DNA of 14,074 nt from Spirosoma fluviale (GTDB taxonomy: Bacteria; Bacteroidota; Bacteroidia; Cytophagales; Spirosomataceae): the NCBI GenBank assembly GCA_945860325.1, contig CAMARL010000033.1:1-14074 (forward strand). The letters are read 5' to 3'. Made by a program: the position numbers and the translations under genes. Each line of letters opens with the position of its first letter. Positions within the stretch are counted from its first letter, which is position 1. Shown here piece by piece: positions 1-6,574 of this stretch. The notes below the pieces were generated by a model. That model was not told the origin of the DNA, did no database searches, and saw only the letters and a list, made by a program, of their open reading frames with translations.

Positions 1-87
1 CTCTTGGAAAAGTCCAATAAAAATATTTTTTAGATCTGCAATACGCTTTAATTGGCTCTAAAAACACAAAAAAAATAACACAAAAAC
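1..87. other. Unassigned AT-rich left edge
   Basis: No gene can be supported here. In plus frame 1 the first 33 bases read LLEKSNKNIF then TAG, which could be the tail of a gene beginning outside the window. One minus frame is also open from about base 57 to the edge but has no ATG, GTG or TTG start. Neither reading is long enough to identify. Bases 61-87 are A-rich and lie directly upstream of the rpmE2 promoter. Confidence 0.3.
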
Positions 88-119
88 TTTGTTAGATCTA
101 TAAAATATGTCTATTTTTG
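88..119 (+). promoter_or_regulatory. Bacteroidota-type promoter of rpmE2
   Basis: TTTG at 88-91 and TATTTTTG at 112-119 match the Bacteroidota housekeeping sigma consensus (-33 TTTG, -7 TAnnTTTG), with 20 bases between them. Transcription should begin a few bases after 119, giving rpmE2 a leader of roughly 75-80 nt. This is the only place in the window where both promoter elements are clear. Confidence 0.65.
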
Positions 120-130
120 CAACCCGATTA

Positions 131-158
131 AATGAACCTGAATCCCAGTGGTTTCATT
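131..158 (+). promoter_or_regulatory. Bulged hairpin in the rpmE2 leader
   Basis: AATGAACC at 131-138 can pair with GGTTTCATT at 150-158 through eight base pairs with one bulged T, leaving an 11-nt loop. It starts close to the predicted transcription start. Ribosomal protein genes are often autoregulated through leader structures, so a regulatory role is possible, but I do not recognise a known L31 leader family. Confidence 0.3.
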
Positions 159-206
159 GATAGAAATAAAATGACGGCAGGGAATCGTCCAAAAAAAATA
201 AAATGA
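132..206 (+). other. Possible leader-peptide ORF overlapping the rpmE2 start
   Basis: An ATG at 132 opens a 24-codon frame beginning MNLNPSGFID and ending NRPKKIK. Its TGA stop at 204-206 overlaps the rpmE2 ATG at 203-205 in an ATGA arrangement typical of translational coupling. The start lies a few bases after the predicted transcription start, inside the left arm of the leader hairpin. There is no Shine-Dalgarno sequence and no recognisable homologue. An open frame this short can arise by chance in AT-rich DNA. Confidence 0.2.
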
Positions 207-445
207 AAAAAGACATCCATCCAGAATACAAGCAAATCGTATTCCATGATTTATCTTCAGATTACAAGTTTTTAACTCGTTCTTGCGCAGCAACAACAGA
301 AACAACTGAATTTGAAGGTGCAACTTACCCGGTGTATAAAGTCGAGGTATCTTCACAATCACATCCATTCTATACAGGTAAAAATGTATTATTAGATACC
401 ACTGGACGTGTAGATAAATTCAACAAGCGTTACGCGAAGAGTTAA
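203..445 (+). CDS. rpmE2: 50S ribosomal protein L31 type B
   Basis: This 80-residue protein is a component of the large ribosomal subunit. MKKDIHPEYKQIVFHD at the start and GRVDKFNKRY near the end are characteristic of L31, and the length is normal for the type B form. The only cysteine is at residue 28, so the CxxC zinc ligands of the other L31 class are absent, as expected for type B. In many bacteria this zinc-free paralogue replaces the zinc form under zinc limitation; in Bacteroidota it is commonly the standard copy, and no zinc-regulated operator is visible here. It has its own promoter upstream and an intrinsic terminator downstream, so it appears to be transcribed alone. The start is preceded by an A-rich stretch and not by a Shine-Dalgarno sequence, as is usual in the phylum. 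Confidence 0.96.
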   Translation: MKKDIHPEYKQIVFHDLSSDYKFLTRSCAATTETTEFEGATYPVYKVEVSSQSHPFYTGKNVLLDTTGRVDKFNKRYAKS

Positions 446-466
446 TTTTCTTCAAAATCATACATG

Positions 467-501
467 AAAGCCTCTTCAATAATCTTGTCGAGGCTTTTTT
501 T
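467..501 (+). terminator. Intrinsic terminator after rpmE2
   Basis: AAAGCCTC (467-474) pairs perfectly with GAGGCTTT (490-497) around a 15-nt loop, followed by a run of T to 501. It lies 21 bases after the rpmE2 stop codon and only 12 bases before the ATG of the next gene. Confidence 0.85.
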
Positions 502-513
502 GTAATTTGCATC

Positions 514-1653
514 ATGGAGAAAGCCATACATCTTTTTGACGATCCAAAAATCACCCAAAACCTTCGACCGATAAGCTATATACGTAGCTTGGCCGAGCAT
601 TGGATTGGTCTATCAAAAATTCATGAAAAATGGAGTGATGCAACGAACGCCAAATTAAGTTGGGGTGCGGCCGGCCAACAACCCAACGTACTCAATATTT
701 TAGGGTCTGTCCTCCCAAGCCAAGAGCTTATCCAAGAACTACAAAACTTACCTGAGAAAACGAGCTTAACCTTCCAAGGGCAACTCATTGCATTTAGGGG
801 TTTTGATCTACCATCAGCCAACTGGAATAACATTGACTCCCAAGCCAATCCAGTATTTTTTTCAAAATTCGAAGACCTTTTAAGCCTAAATGCAGAAATG
901 CTTAAAAAGGAAATAAAACCGAATGGATTTGACCAAGATCAGTTAAAAGAAAAAGGCAATATCCTCATCCATCCTGAAAATTGCTTTATTGACTCCACGG
1001 CAGATTTAAAAGGCAGTATTTTAGATGCAAGCCAAGGACCGATTTATATTGGGAAACACGTAAGTATTCAAATTGGTACGTTAATTCAAGGACCCGCAGC
1101 TATTTTAGATCATTCGGTGACCAATTTAGGATCTAAAATAAGGCCATTTACGACCATTGCGCCTCACTGTAAAGTAGGTGGCGAAATAAGTAATTCCATT
1201 TTTTATCCTTATTCAAATAAGGGACATGATGGGTATGCCGGATCGTCGATTATAGGTTCATTTTGCAACTGGGGAGCCATGACTTGTACTTCGAATGTTA
1301 AAAACGATTTGAATTTCGTTGACATATTTGACTACCCAACGGCAAAGCCTCGAAAGACAAATAGCAAATCGCTTGGAGTAATCATGGGCGATTTTGTCAC
1401 AACTGGCATAGGAACAAGATTTAATACTGGAACGGTGGTGGGTAACCATTGTAACATAAGCGGCATTCAATTTTTGCCCAAATTCATCCCATCGTTAACT
1501 TGGGGGGAGTATCCCAAGGTCAAAAAATATGAATTTGATAAAGCATTAGCCAATGCAACGAAATGGGCAAAAGCAAAAAATCAAGAATTACCAGAAAATT
1601 CGGCCGAACTCATTGAACAAATTTGGAAAGAGGAAGCATCTTTACGAAATTAG
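514..1653 (+). CDS. GlmU-like putative sugar nucleotidyltransferase (Bacteroidota family)
   Basis: The 379-residue protein resembles the Bacteroidota GlmU-like family, which joins a reduced nucleotidyltransferase-like N-terminal part to a C-terminal left-handed beta-helix of hexapeptide repeats. The N-terminal signature at residues 18-40 (RPISYIRSLAEHWIGLSKIHEKW in outline; key residues R24, A27, E28, G32, E38, K39, W40) replaces the GxGTR loop of true pyrophosphorylases. Residues about 150-330 form the hexapeptide region. KGHDGYAGSSIIG at 236-248 resembles the acetyltransferase active-site strand of GlmU, and H238 is the plausible catalytic histidine. Acetyl or acyl transfer to a sugar is therefore easier to support than sugar-nucleotide formation, but the substrate is unknown. 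It heads the cluster with holB 19 nt downstream. It should not be taken as the cell's only GlmU. Confidence 0.8.
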   Translation: MEKAIHLFDDPKITQNLRPISYIRSLAEHWIGLSKIHEKWSDATNAKLSWGAAGQQPNVLNILGSVLPSQELIQELQNLPEKTSLTFQGQLIAFRGFDLPSANWNNIDSQANPVFFSKFEDLLSLNAEMLKKEIKPNGFDQDQLKEKGNILIHPENCFIDSTADLKGSILDASQGPIYIGKHVSIQIGTLIQGPAAILDHSVTNLGSKIRPFTTIAPHCKVGGEISNSIFYPYSNKGHDGYAGSSIIGSFCNWGAMTCTSNVKNDLNFVDIFDYPTAKPRKTNSKSLGVIMGDFVTTGIGTRFNTGTVVGNHCNISGIQFLPKFIPSLTWGEYPKVKKYEFDKALANATKWAKAKNQELPENSAELIEQIWKEEASLRN

Positions 1654-1672
1654 TACTTTCTAATAATCCTCC

Positions 1673-2800
1673 ATGCGATTTCAGGACATCCCAGGTTTAC
1701 ATGTGGTCAAAAAACAATTAAGCAATGCCGTGCAAAATCAGCACATCGCGCATGCCCAATTGTTTCAGGGGCCTACCGGTGGCGCACAAACGGCGATGGC
1801 TTTGGCTTTTGTATCCTATTTGTTCTGTACCCAAAGGGAGGGTGACGATGCGTGTGGAACTTGTCCGAGTTGCCAAAAAGTCCACAAAGGAATACATCCA
1901 GACATCGTATATGTTTTTCCGTCGATTACCACGAAAAAGGTTAAGGAAGCTGAATCTGATGCATTTTTACCTGAGTGGAGGAAGTTTATGTTGGAATCAC
2001 CTTTTCGCACAATCGCCGATTGGTTAACCTATTTAGGCGCGGAAGGCAACAGACAAGGAAATATACCCGTTGAAGAAACGAGGAAGTTAATTCAAAAAAT
2101 TAGCCTAAAGCCTTTTGAGGCACCTTTTAAAATTGTTTTTATTTGGAATGCCGAAACACTAAATCTATCATCGGGAAACGCTTTATTGAAAACACTTGAA
2201 GAACCTCCCTCGTCTACATTATTCATTTTAATCTGTTCGGATCCCCAAAAGTTGCTCACTACGATCATCTCACGGACCCAACGAATTAACGTAGGAACAG
2301 TTAACGAAGAAGAGTTAGCCTATTTCTTGGCCGAAAAAACAAGTATTGAAATGGAAAAAGCGCAGCAATTGGCCATTACCTGCGAGGGAAATATTTCTTG
2401 GGCATTAGACAAAGCGGTGAATGAAAACATGAGTGCAACAACTTGGTTTGCTGAATGGATGCGGGCGGTGTATTCGAAAAACCTGATTAAAATTTCATTG
2501 TTGGCAGATCAGTTTGACGCATTTTCCAAAGAAGATCAAAAAAGTGTATTGGAACACACTTTGCATATATTTAGGCAATGTTTATACCAAATATCGGGTA
2601 CGTCCCAACTCATTAAATCGCTTGAAAAAGAACGCGGATTCATTGAAAATTTTTCCAAAACCTTAACGGGCGATGCAATCGGAAAAATGAGTGAAAAAGT
2701 TTCAGAAGTACATTATCATTTGGAGAGAAATGCACGTGCCAAAATGCTCCACCTGGATCTTTCGCTCCAACTAATCAGAATTTTCCATGCGAAAAATTAA
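1673..2800 (+). CDS. holB: DNA polymerase III delta' subunit
   Basis: This is the delta' subunit of the clamp loader, an AAA+ protein that helps place the sliding clamp on primed DNA at the replication fork. Over 375 residues it shows the expected order: a degenerate P-loop GPTGGAQTA (33-41) lacking the Walker lysine, as usual for delta' because it does not hydrolyse ATP; a zinc module with C52, C61, C64 and C67; LLKTLEEPP (171-179); and the sensor-1 region SRTQ (200-203), where many bacteria have SRCQ. The C-terminal 150 residues are helical and poorly conserved, as in the family. Position 1673 is the first ATG after the preceding stop and gives a normal N-terminus (RFQDIPGLHVVKKQL). Its last 14 bases overlap hemC, so the two are probably translationally coupled. 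Confidence 0.92.
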   Translation: MRFQDIPGLHVVKKQLSNAVQNQHIAHAQLFQGPTGGAQTAMALAFVSYLFCTQREGDDACGTCPSCQKVHKGIHPDIVYVFPSITTKKVKEAESDAFLPEWRKFMLESPFRTIADWLTYLGAEGNRQGNIPVEETRKLIQKISLKPFEAPFKIVFIWNAETLNLSSGNALLKTLEEPPSSTLFILICSDPQKLLTTIISRTQRINVGTVNEEELAYFLAEKTSIEMEKAQQLAITCEGNISWALDKAVNENMSATTWFAEWMRAVYSKNLIKISLLADQFDAFSKEDQKSVLEHTLHIFRQCLYQISGTSQLIKSLEKERGFIENFSKTLTGDAIGKMSEKVSEVHYHLERNARAKMLHLDLSLQLIRIFHAKN

Positions 2801-3713
2801 AATAGGGACCCGAAATTCAGCGCTGGCCATTTGGCAGGCAAATTACATTGGCTCTTATTTGGAAAAGGCGGGGCTCAACTATGAATTAGTTGCGATATCG
2901 ACCAAAGGCGATCAAATCTTAGATCGTTCGCTTTCGAAAATCGGATCAAAAGGGGTATTCACCGAAGAACTAGAACAGATGTTGCGAAATGGCGAAATTG
3001 ACATCGCTCAGCATTCTGCCAAGGATCTCCCGTCGACCCTACCCGAAGATTTACAATTAATTACCTTTACGGAAAGAGAAAAATCGCATGATGTGTTGCT
3101 TAGTTTAGATCCAAATTTTACATTGAATACCCCAGGAGCGTATCAGATTGGCACATCATCCACTCGCCGACGCGCATTTTTGGGACATCACTTTCCTAGC
3201 TTAAAGCCGGTGGAGATGCGTGGGAATTTACAAACTCGGTTAGAGAAGTTGAAAAACGGCGACTGTGATGCGATGATTCTTGCTTACGCAGGTGTGTTTC
3301 GAATGGATATGTCGGCTTATATTACAGAGCATTTACCTTTGGATCAATTTATACCGGCAGTAGGCCAAGGGTCTGTGGCCATTCAATGTGCGAAAACACT
3401 GTCCCCTGATTTGCAAAGTATTATTCGATCCGCATGTAATCATGAAATGACGGAAACATGCATTTTAGCGGAACGGGAACTATTATCAAAATTAGACGGA
3501 GGTTGCAGTGTTCCTGTGTATGGACATGCTCATATTGAAAAAGATGTTGTAAATTTGACCGGTGGAGTTTTAAGCTTAGATGGCCAACAAAAAATCGAGT
3601 TTTCGCTCGTTGGAAAAAATCCGATTGAGTTAGGTCAGAAATTAGCAGATCAATTAATTGGCGCTGGAGCCAGCGACTTATTAAAAGAAATTAGAAGACA
3701 AATTGCCTTATAA
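2787..3713 (+). CDS. hemC: Hydroxymethylbilane synthase (porphobilinogen deaminase)
   Basis: This cytosolic enzyme joins four porphobilinogen molecules into linear hydroxymethylbilane, the precursor of uroporphyrinogen III and so of haem and sirohaem. The 308-residue length is normal and the key motifs are intact: IGTRNSALAIWQ at 6-17, HSAKDLP at 76-82 with catalytic D80, GTSSTRRR at 122-129 and RGN at 145-147 for binding the growing chain, PAVGQG at 190-195, and LDGGCSVPV with C240 as the attachment site of the dipyrromethane cofactor. The ATG lies within the end of holB in another frame; this start gives the canonical RKIKIGTRNS N-terminus. No other hem gene is in the window. The following reductase gene starts 6 nt after its stop. 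Confidence 0.97.
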   Translation: MRKIKIGTRNSALAIWQANYIGSYLEKAGLNYELVAISTKGDQILDRSLSKIGSKGVFTEELEQMLRNGEIDIAQHSAKDLPSTLPEDLQLITFTEREKSHDVLLSLDPNFTLNTPGAYQIGTSSTRRRAFLGHHFPSLKPVEMRGNLQTRLEKLKNGDCDAMILAYAGVFRMDMSAYITEHLPLDQFIPAVGQGSVAIQCAKTLSPDLQSIIRSACNHEMTETCILAERELLSKLDGGCSVPVYGHAHIEKDVVNLTGGVLSLDGQQKIEFSLVGKNPIELGQKLADQLIGAGASDLLKEIRRQIAL

Positions 3714-3719
3714 AATAGC

Positions 3720-4622
3720 ATGGAACAAACGATTTTAATTACGGGATCTAACGGCCTTTTAGGTCAAAAACTAGTTCACTTGTTGAGCCAGTTTCCTGAA
3801 ATTAAATCAATCGCCACGGCTAAAGGCCCGAATCGACTCACTGGGAATTTAAAGTATACCTACGTTTCCCTTGACATTACGAATGAATTAGAAGTTTTGG
3901 AGGTTTTTAAAACGTATCAACCCAATGCTTTAATTCATACGGCGGCCATGACGAATGTGGACACCTGTGAAGCTGATCCTGAGGGCTGTGAATTATTAAA
4001 TGTCACGGCGGTGTCCTATTTAATTAATGCATGCAAGTCGAATAACACATTTTTCTGCCATGTGTCAACTGACTTCATTTTTGACGGGCTTTCGGGGCCT
4101 TACGATGAAGAAGCCAAACCATGTCCAATCTCTATATATGGAGAGAGTAAATTAAGGGCGGAACAATTGCTTCAAGCATCTTCGATTAAATGGGGAATTG
4201 TAAGAACCATTTTGGTTTTTGGAATTGTCGAAGATATGAGTAGAACCAATATCATTTTGTGGGTCAAAAAATCACTAGAAGATGGCAAGACCATCCATGT
4301 GGTTACGGATCAATTCAGAACTCCTACCCTTGCAGAGGATTTAGCGATGGGTTGTTGGCTCATCACCAAAAACCACGTCCAAGGAATATTCAATATCTCC
4401 GGAAGTGATTTTCTGACACCTTATGAGATGGCCATTAAAACCGCTGAATTTTATCATTTACCCAAAGAATTAATCAAAAAAGCGGATTCGTCCACTTTCT
4501 CACAACCTGCCAAAAGGCCTGCGCGGACTGGATTTATTTTAGATAAAGCTAAAAAAGTATTGGGTTACTCGCCCAGTAGTTTTAATGAGGGCATTGCCTT
4601 TATGGCCAAGCAACTCAAATAA
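3720..4622 (+). CDS. RmlD-like NAD(P)-dependent sugar reductase (extended SDR)
   Basis: This 300-residue extended short-chain dehydrogenase/reductase has a Rossmann fold beginning with ILITGSNGLLG (G9, G12 and G15 of the dinucleotide loop). D52 and the segment HTAAMTNVDTCE (73-84) are typical of the RmlD group. The catalytic set is S116/T117 with Y140 and K144 in YGESK, and DQFRTPTLAEDLA (197-209) is the family's substrate-side signature. RmlD reduces dTDP-4-dehydrorhamnose in dTDP-rhamnose synthesis. No rmlA, rmlB or rmlC or polysaccharide gene lies nearby, so the exact substrate is not settled. It is the last gene of the cluster. Its stop is only 6 bases from the stop of the convergent obgE, and no terminator is visible between them. 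Confidence 0.85.
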   Translation: MEQTILITGSNGLLGQKLVHLLSQFPEIKSIATAKGPNRLTGNLKYTYVSLDITNELEVLEVFKTYQPNALIHTAAMTNVDTCEADPEGCELLNVTAVSYLINACKSNNTFFCHVSTDFIFDGLSGPYDEEAKPCPISIYGESKLRAEQLLQASSIKWGIVRTILVFGIVEDMSRTNIILWVKKSLEDGKTIHVVTDQFRTPTLAEDLAMGCWLITKNHVQGIFNISGSDFLTPYEMAIKTAEFYHLPKELIKKADSSTFSQPAKRPARTGFILDKAKKVLGYSPSSFNEGIAFMAKQLK

Positions 4623-4628
4623 ATACCT

Positions 4629-5675
4629 CTACTCTTCGATTTCTGATTCTGTTTGAAGGAGTTCAGGCCTTTGAAGATTTTTATTTTCCTCTAATAAGGT
4701 TGCCCATAAAATATCCTTTAATTCCTGAATGCCTTCTTGGGTCACGGAAGAGATAAAAACAAGCGGAAGATCCACTGGTAAGCTTTCCCGCATCTCATCT
4801 TTCATTTCTGGAATGGAGAGATCCATTTTTGACACGACTAAAACCCTACGTTTACTTAACATTTCAGGATTGTATTTCTCCAATTCGCCGACCAGTATTT
4901 TGTATTCATCTCCCCAATTCGCTGCATCGGATGGAATTAAAAAACATAAAATAGAATTTCGTTCTATATGCCTTAAAAATCGCACGCCTAAACCTTTTCC
5001 TTCCGCAGCACCCTCGATAATACCAGGGATGTCGGCGACCACAAACGATTTATAATCACGGTAAGCGACCACTCCTAAATTAGGCACCAGTGTGGTAAAT
5101 GGATAATCACCGATTTCAGGTTTGGCCTCAGAAATGACAGATAATAAGGTTGATTTACCCGCATTTGGGAAACCTACCAGGCCTACATCCGCTAAAACTT
5201 TCAATTCCATGATGACCCAACGTTCTTGGCCCGGCTCGCCAGGTTGCGCATGACGAGGCGACTGATTGGTAGAAGATTTGAAATGAAAATTACCTAATCC
5301 ACCTCGGCCTCCAGGCAATAAAAGAACTTTTTGGCCGTCATCGGTTACTTCTGCCAAGAACTCTTCTGTTTCCCCATCCTTTACAATGGTTCCTAAAGGC
5401 ACTTGGATATAGACATCATCGCCTTCTGATCCTGATCTACGGGCACCTTCGCCCCCATTTCCATTATCGGCAATAATATGTTTTTGATATTTTAAATGGA
5501 GCAAAGTCCATTGTTGGGTTGTGCCAACTAAATATATATGACCTCCACGACCACCATCTCCTCCGTCTGGACCACCTTTGGGAACGTGTTTTTCTCTTCT
5601 AAAATGAGAAGAGCCACTTCCGCCATGTCCTGAACGAAGGTTAATTTTAACGTAATCGATGAAATTTGAAGTCAT
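4629..5675 (-). CDS. obgE: GTPase Obg
   Basis: Obg is an essential GTPase that binds the maturing 50S subunit and links its assembly to growth and (p)ppGpp level. The N-terminal Obg fold (residues 1-158) shows the glycine-rich signature, including VPKGGPDGGDGGRGGHIYL (31-49). The G domain follows: G1 GFPNAGKST (168-176), G2 TT at 194-195, G3 DIPG (215-218), G4 SKMD (282-285) in place of NKxD, and G5 SSVTQEG (309-315). The serine in G4 is, to my knowledge, common in Bacteroidota Obg proteins. At 348 residues it lacks the extra C-terminal OCT domain of some other phyla and ends in an acidic tail (SEIEE). It lies downstream of adk on the same strand, and I see no TAnnTTTG promoter in the 91-nt gap, so co-transcription with adk is likely. 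Confidence 0.97.
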   Translation of the reverse strand: MTSNFIDYVKINLRSGHGGSGSSHFRREKHVPKGGPDGGDGGRGGHIYLVGTTQQWTLLHLKYQKHIIADNGNGGEGARRSGSEGDDVYIQVPLGTIVKDGETEEFLAEVTDDGQKVLLLPGGRGGLGNFHFKSSTNQSPRHAQPGEPGQERWVIMELKVLADVGLVGFPNAGKSTLLSVISEAKPEIGDYPFTTLVPNLGVVAYRDYKSFVVADIPGIIEGAAEGKGLGVRFLRHIERNSILCFLIPSDAANWGDEYKILVGELEKYNPEMLSKRRVLVVSKMDLSIPEMKDEMRESLPVDLPLVFISSVTQEGIQELKDILWATLLEENKNLQRPELLQTESEIEE

Positions 5676-5693
5676 AGAATTCGATTGATTATT

Positions 5694-5717
5694 GTAGAGA
5701 CGCGAAACATCGACTCT
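5694..5717. repeat. REP-like palindromic repeat, degenerate copy
   Basis: GTAGAGACGCGA followed by AACA and TCGACTCT. The arms AGACGCGA (5698-5705) and TCGACTCT (5710-5717) pair at six of eight positions, with mismatches at 5701/5714 and 5702/5713. It shares TGTAGAGACGCGA (5693-5705) exactly with the second copy 33 bases further on. A separate 10-bp perfect palindrome, TCTTTAAAGA (5715-5724), lies between the two copies. Confidence 0.6.
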
Positions 5718-5726
5718 TTAAAGACT

Positions 5727-5750
5727 GTAGAGACGCGATACCTCGCGTCT
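5727..5750. repeat. REP-like palindromic repeat, intact copy
   Basis: AGACGCGA (5731-5738) and TCGCGTCT (5743-5750) form a perfect 8-bp stem around the loop TACC, preceded by GTAG. The G/C-rich arms stand out from the AT-rich surroundings. On the adk/obgE (minus) strand the T run comes before the hairpin, so it does not look like an adk terminator. It lies 16 bases beyond the adk stop. Confidence 0.7.
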
Positions 5751-5766
5751 AAAAAATTACATTTGA

Positions 5767-6336
5767 TTATGACTCGATAATGGCAACAATCTGTTCGAAA
5801 ATTTCCTCTATTTCCCCAACACCACTAATACCCTGAAACTTTCCTTGGTCAGCATAATGCGTAGCCACCGGAGCTGTTTTTTCATTGTATTCCTGCACAC
5901 GCTTGCGAATTAACTCTTCATTTTGATCATCTGGACGCCCTGAAGATTTTCCACGGGATAATAAGCGCTGGGTTAATTCCTCGTCTCCTACTTGCAATGC
6001 AATCATTTGTGTGATGGACAAATGATGGCCACTTAGTAAAATATCTAAGGCATTTGCTTGGGCGACGGTCCGAGGAAAACCATCGAAAATAAAGCCATTG
6101 GCCGACTTGTTTTCGTTCAATTTATTTTCAATCATTCCAATCACAACCGTATCTGGAACTAAAATACCTTGGTCCATTAATTTCTTAGCTTCTAAACCCA
6201 AAGGTGTATTCGCCTGTATCTCAGCGCGCAATAAGTCGCCTGTAGACAAATGAATCAAGCCATATTTTTCAATGATTTTAGCCGATTGAGTACCTTTACC
6301 AGCTCCAGGAGGGCCAAACAATACAAGATTTAACAT
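5767..6336 (-). CDS. adk: Adenylate kinase, short-LID form
   Basis: Adenylate kinase converts ATP and AMP to two ADP in the cytosol, keeping the adenylate pool balanced. The P-loop GPPGAGKGT is at residues 8-16, STGDLLR at 31-37 and DGFPRT at 85-90 belong to the AMP-binding and core regions, and conserved arginines occur at 88, 124, 128, 134, 144 and 146. At 189 residues the LID is short: RGKSSGRPDDQNEE replaces the longer, sometimes zinc-binding LID, which is the usual form in Bacteroidota. The start at 6336 puts the first beta strand (MLNLVLFGPPG) at the N-terminus as in homologues. It is transcribed away from susC and towards obgE, probably as an adk-obgE unit. Confidence 0.97.
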   Translation of the reverse strand: MLNLVLFGPPGAGKGTQSAKIIEKYGLIHLSTGDLLRAEIQANTPLGLEAKKLMDQGILVPDTVVIGMIENKLNENKSANGFIFDGFPRTVAQANALDILLSGHHLSITQMIALQVGDEELTQRLLSRGKSSGRPDDQNEELIRKRVQEYNEKTAPVATHYADQGKFQGISGVGEIEEIFEQIVAIIES

Positions 6337-6365
6337 AAATAAAAAGGATAAAAAAAATTAAAAGA

Positions 6366-6373
6366 CAAAGTTA
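6366..6373 (-). promoter_or_regulatory. Candidate -7 element for adk
   Basis: Read on the minus strand this is TAACTTTG, a full match to TAnnTTTG, about 30 bases upstream of the adk ATG. No clear TTTG lies about 20 bases further upstream, so only the -7 half is supported. Confidence 0.4.
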
Positions 6374-6506
6374 ATCAAAGACCTTGAATAAACTAGAAGT
6401 GCACGATCCACAATAAATTCAAAACAACATTCCTTAAACAAATCATTAAAAGTTCATAAAAAATCAAAAAAATATTTAAAAAAATTAATTTTACAATAAA
6501 TATATT
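6374..6506. other. AT-rich intergenic region between divergent adk and susC
   Basis: The 238 bases between the adk and susC start codons hold both upstream regions. This middle part is very A-rich on the plus strand from about 6430 to 6500 and encodes nothing I can support. No operator-like inverted repeat is obvious. Confidence 0.5.
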
Positions 6507-6514
6507 TAATTTTG
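6507..6514 (+). promoter_or_regulatory. Candidate -7 element for susC-susD
   Basis: TAATTTTG matches TAnnTTTG exactly and lies 60 bases before the susC ATG, giving a predicted leader of about 50-55 nt. The sequence 20 bases upstream is A/T-rich without a clear TTTG. The motif overlaps an in-frame TTG at 6512, which argues against that codon being the translation start. Confidence 0.5.
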
Positions 6515-6542
6515 CGATTCAATTTTCTTCAATGCCTCAAGC

Positions 6543-6567
6543 AAAGGAGAATTAAACCCTTTAATTC
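6543..6567 (+). promoter_or_regulatory. Shine-Dalgarno-like site followed by a hairpin in the susC leader
   Basis: AAAGGAGA at 6543-6550 is a strong Shine-Dalgarno-like sequence but lies 24 bases from the ATG at 6575, too far to act directly. Directly after its core, GAATTAAA (6549-6556) and TTTAATTC (6560-6567) form a perfect 8-bp stem with a CCC loop. If folded, the stem leaves AAAGGA about 7 unpaired bases from the start codon. Confidence 0.4.
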
Positions 6568-6574
6568 ATTTTAT

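Noticed and set aside
1..60. Short open frames at the left edge, one plus-strand tail (LLEKSNKNIF) and one minus-strand frame.
   Set aside because: They are too short to identify, and the minus frame lacks a usual start codon within the window.
111..368. Minus-strand open frame of 85 codons over rpmE2.
   Set aside because: It is antisense to a clear ribosomal protein gene and shows no protein-like motifs.
3720..4622. Naming the reductase rfbD/rmlD and inferring a rhamnose or O-antigen cluster.
   Set aside because: No other dTDP-sugar or glycosyltransferase gene is present; only family membership is supported.
5727..5766. Intact palindrome read as the adk transcription terminator.
   Set aside because: On the minus strand the T run precedes the hairpin and what follows is CTACAG, so it does not have terminator geometry; obgE also seems to need readthrough from adk.
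6512..6574. A 21-codon N-terminal extension of SusC starting at TTG 6512.
   Set aside because: The TTG overlaps the candidate -7 element, the extension is basic and precedes a good signal peptide, and the ATG at 6575 gives the expected N-terminus.
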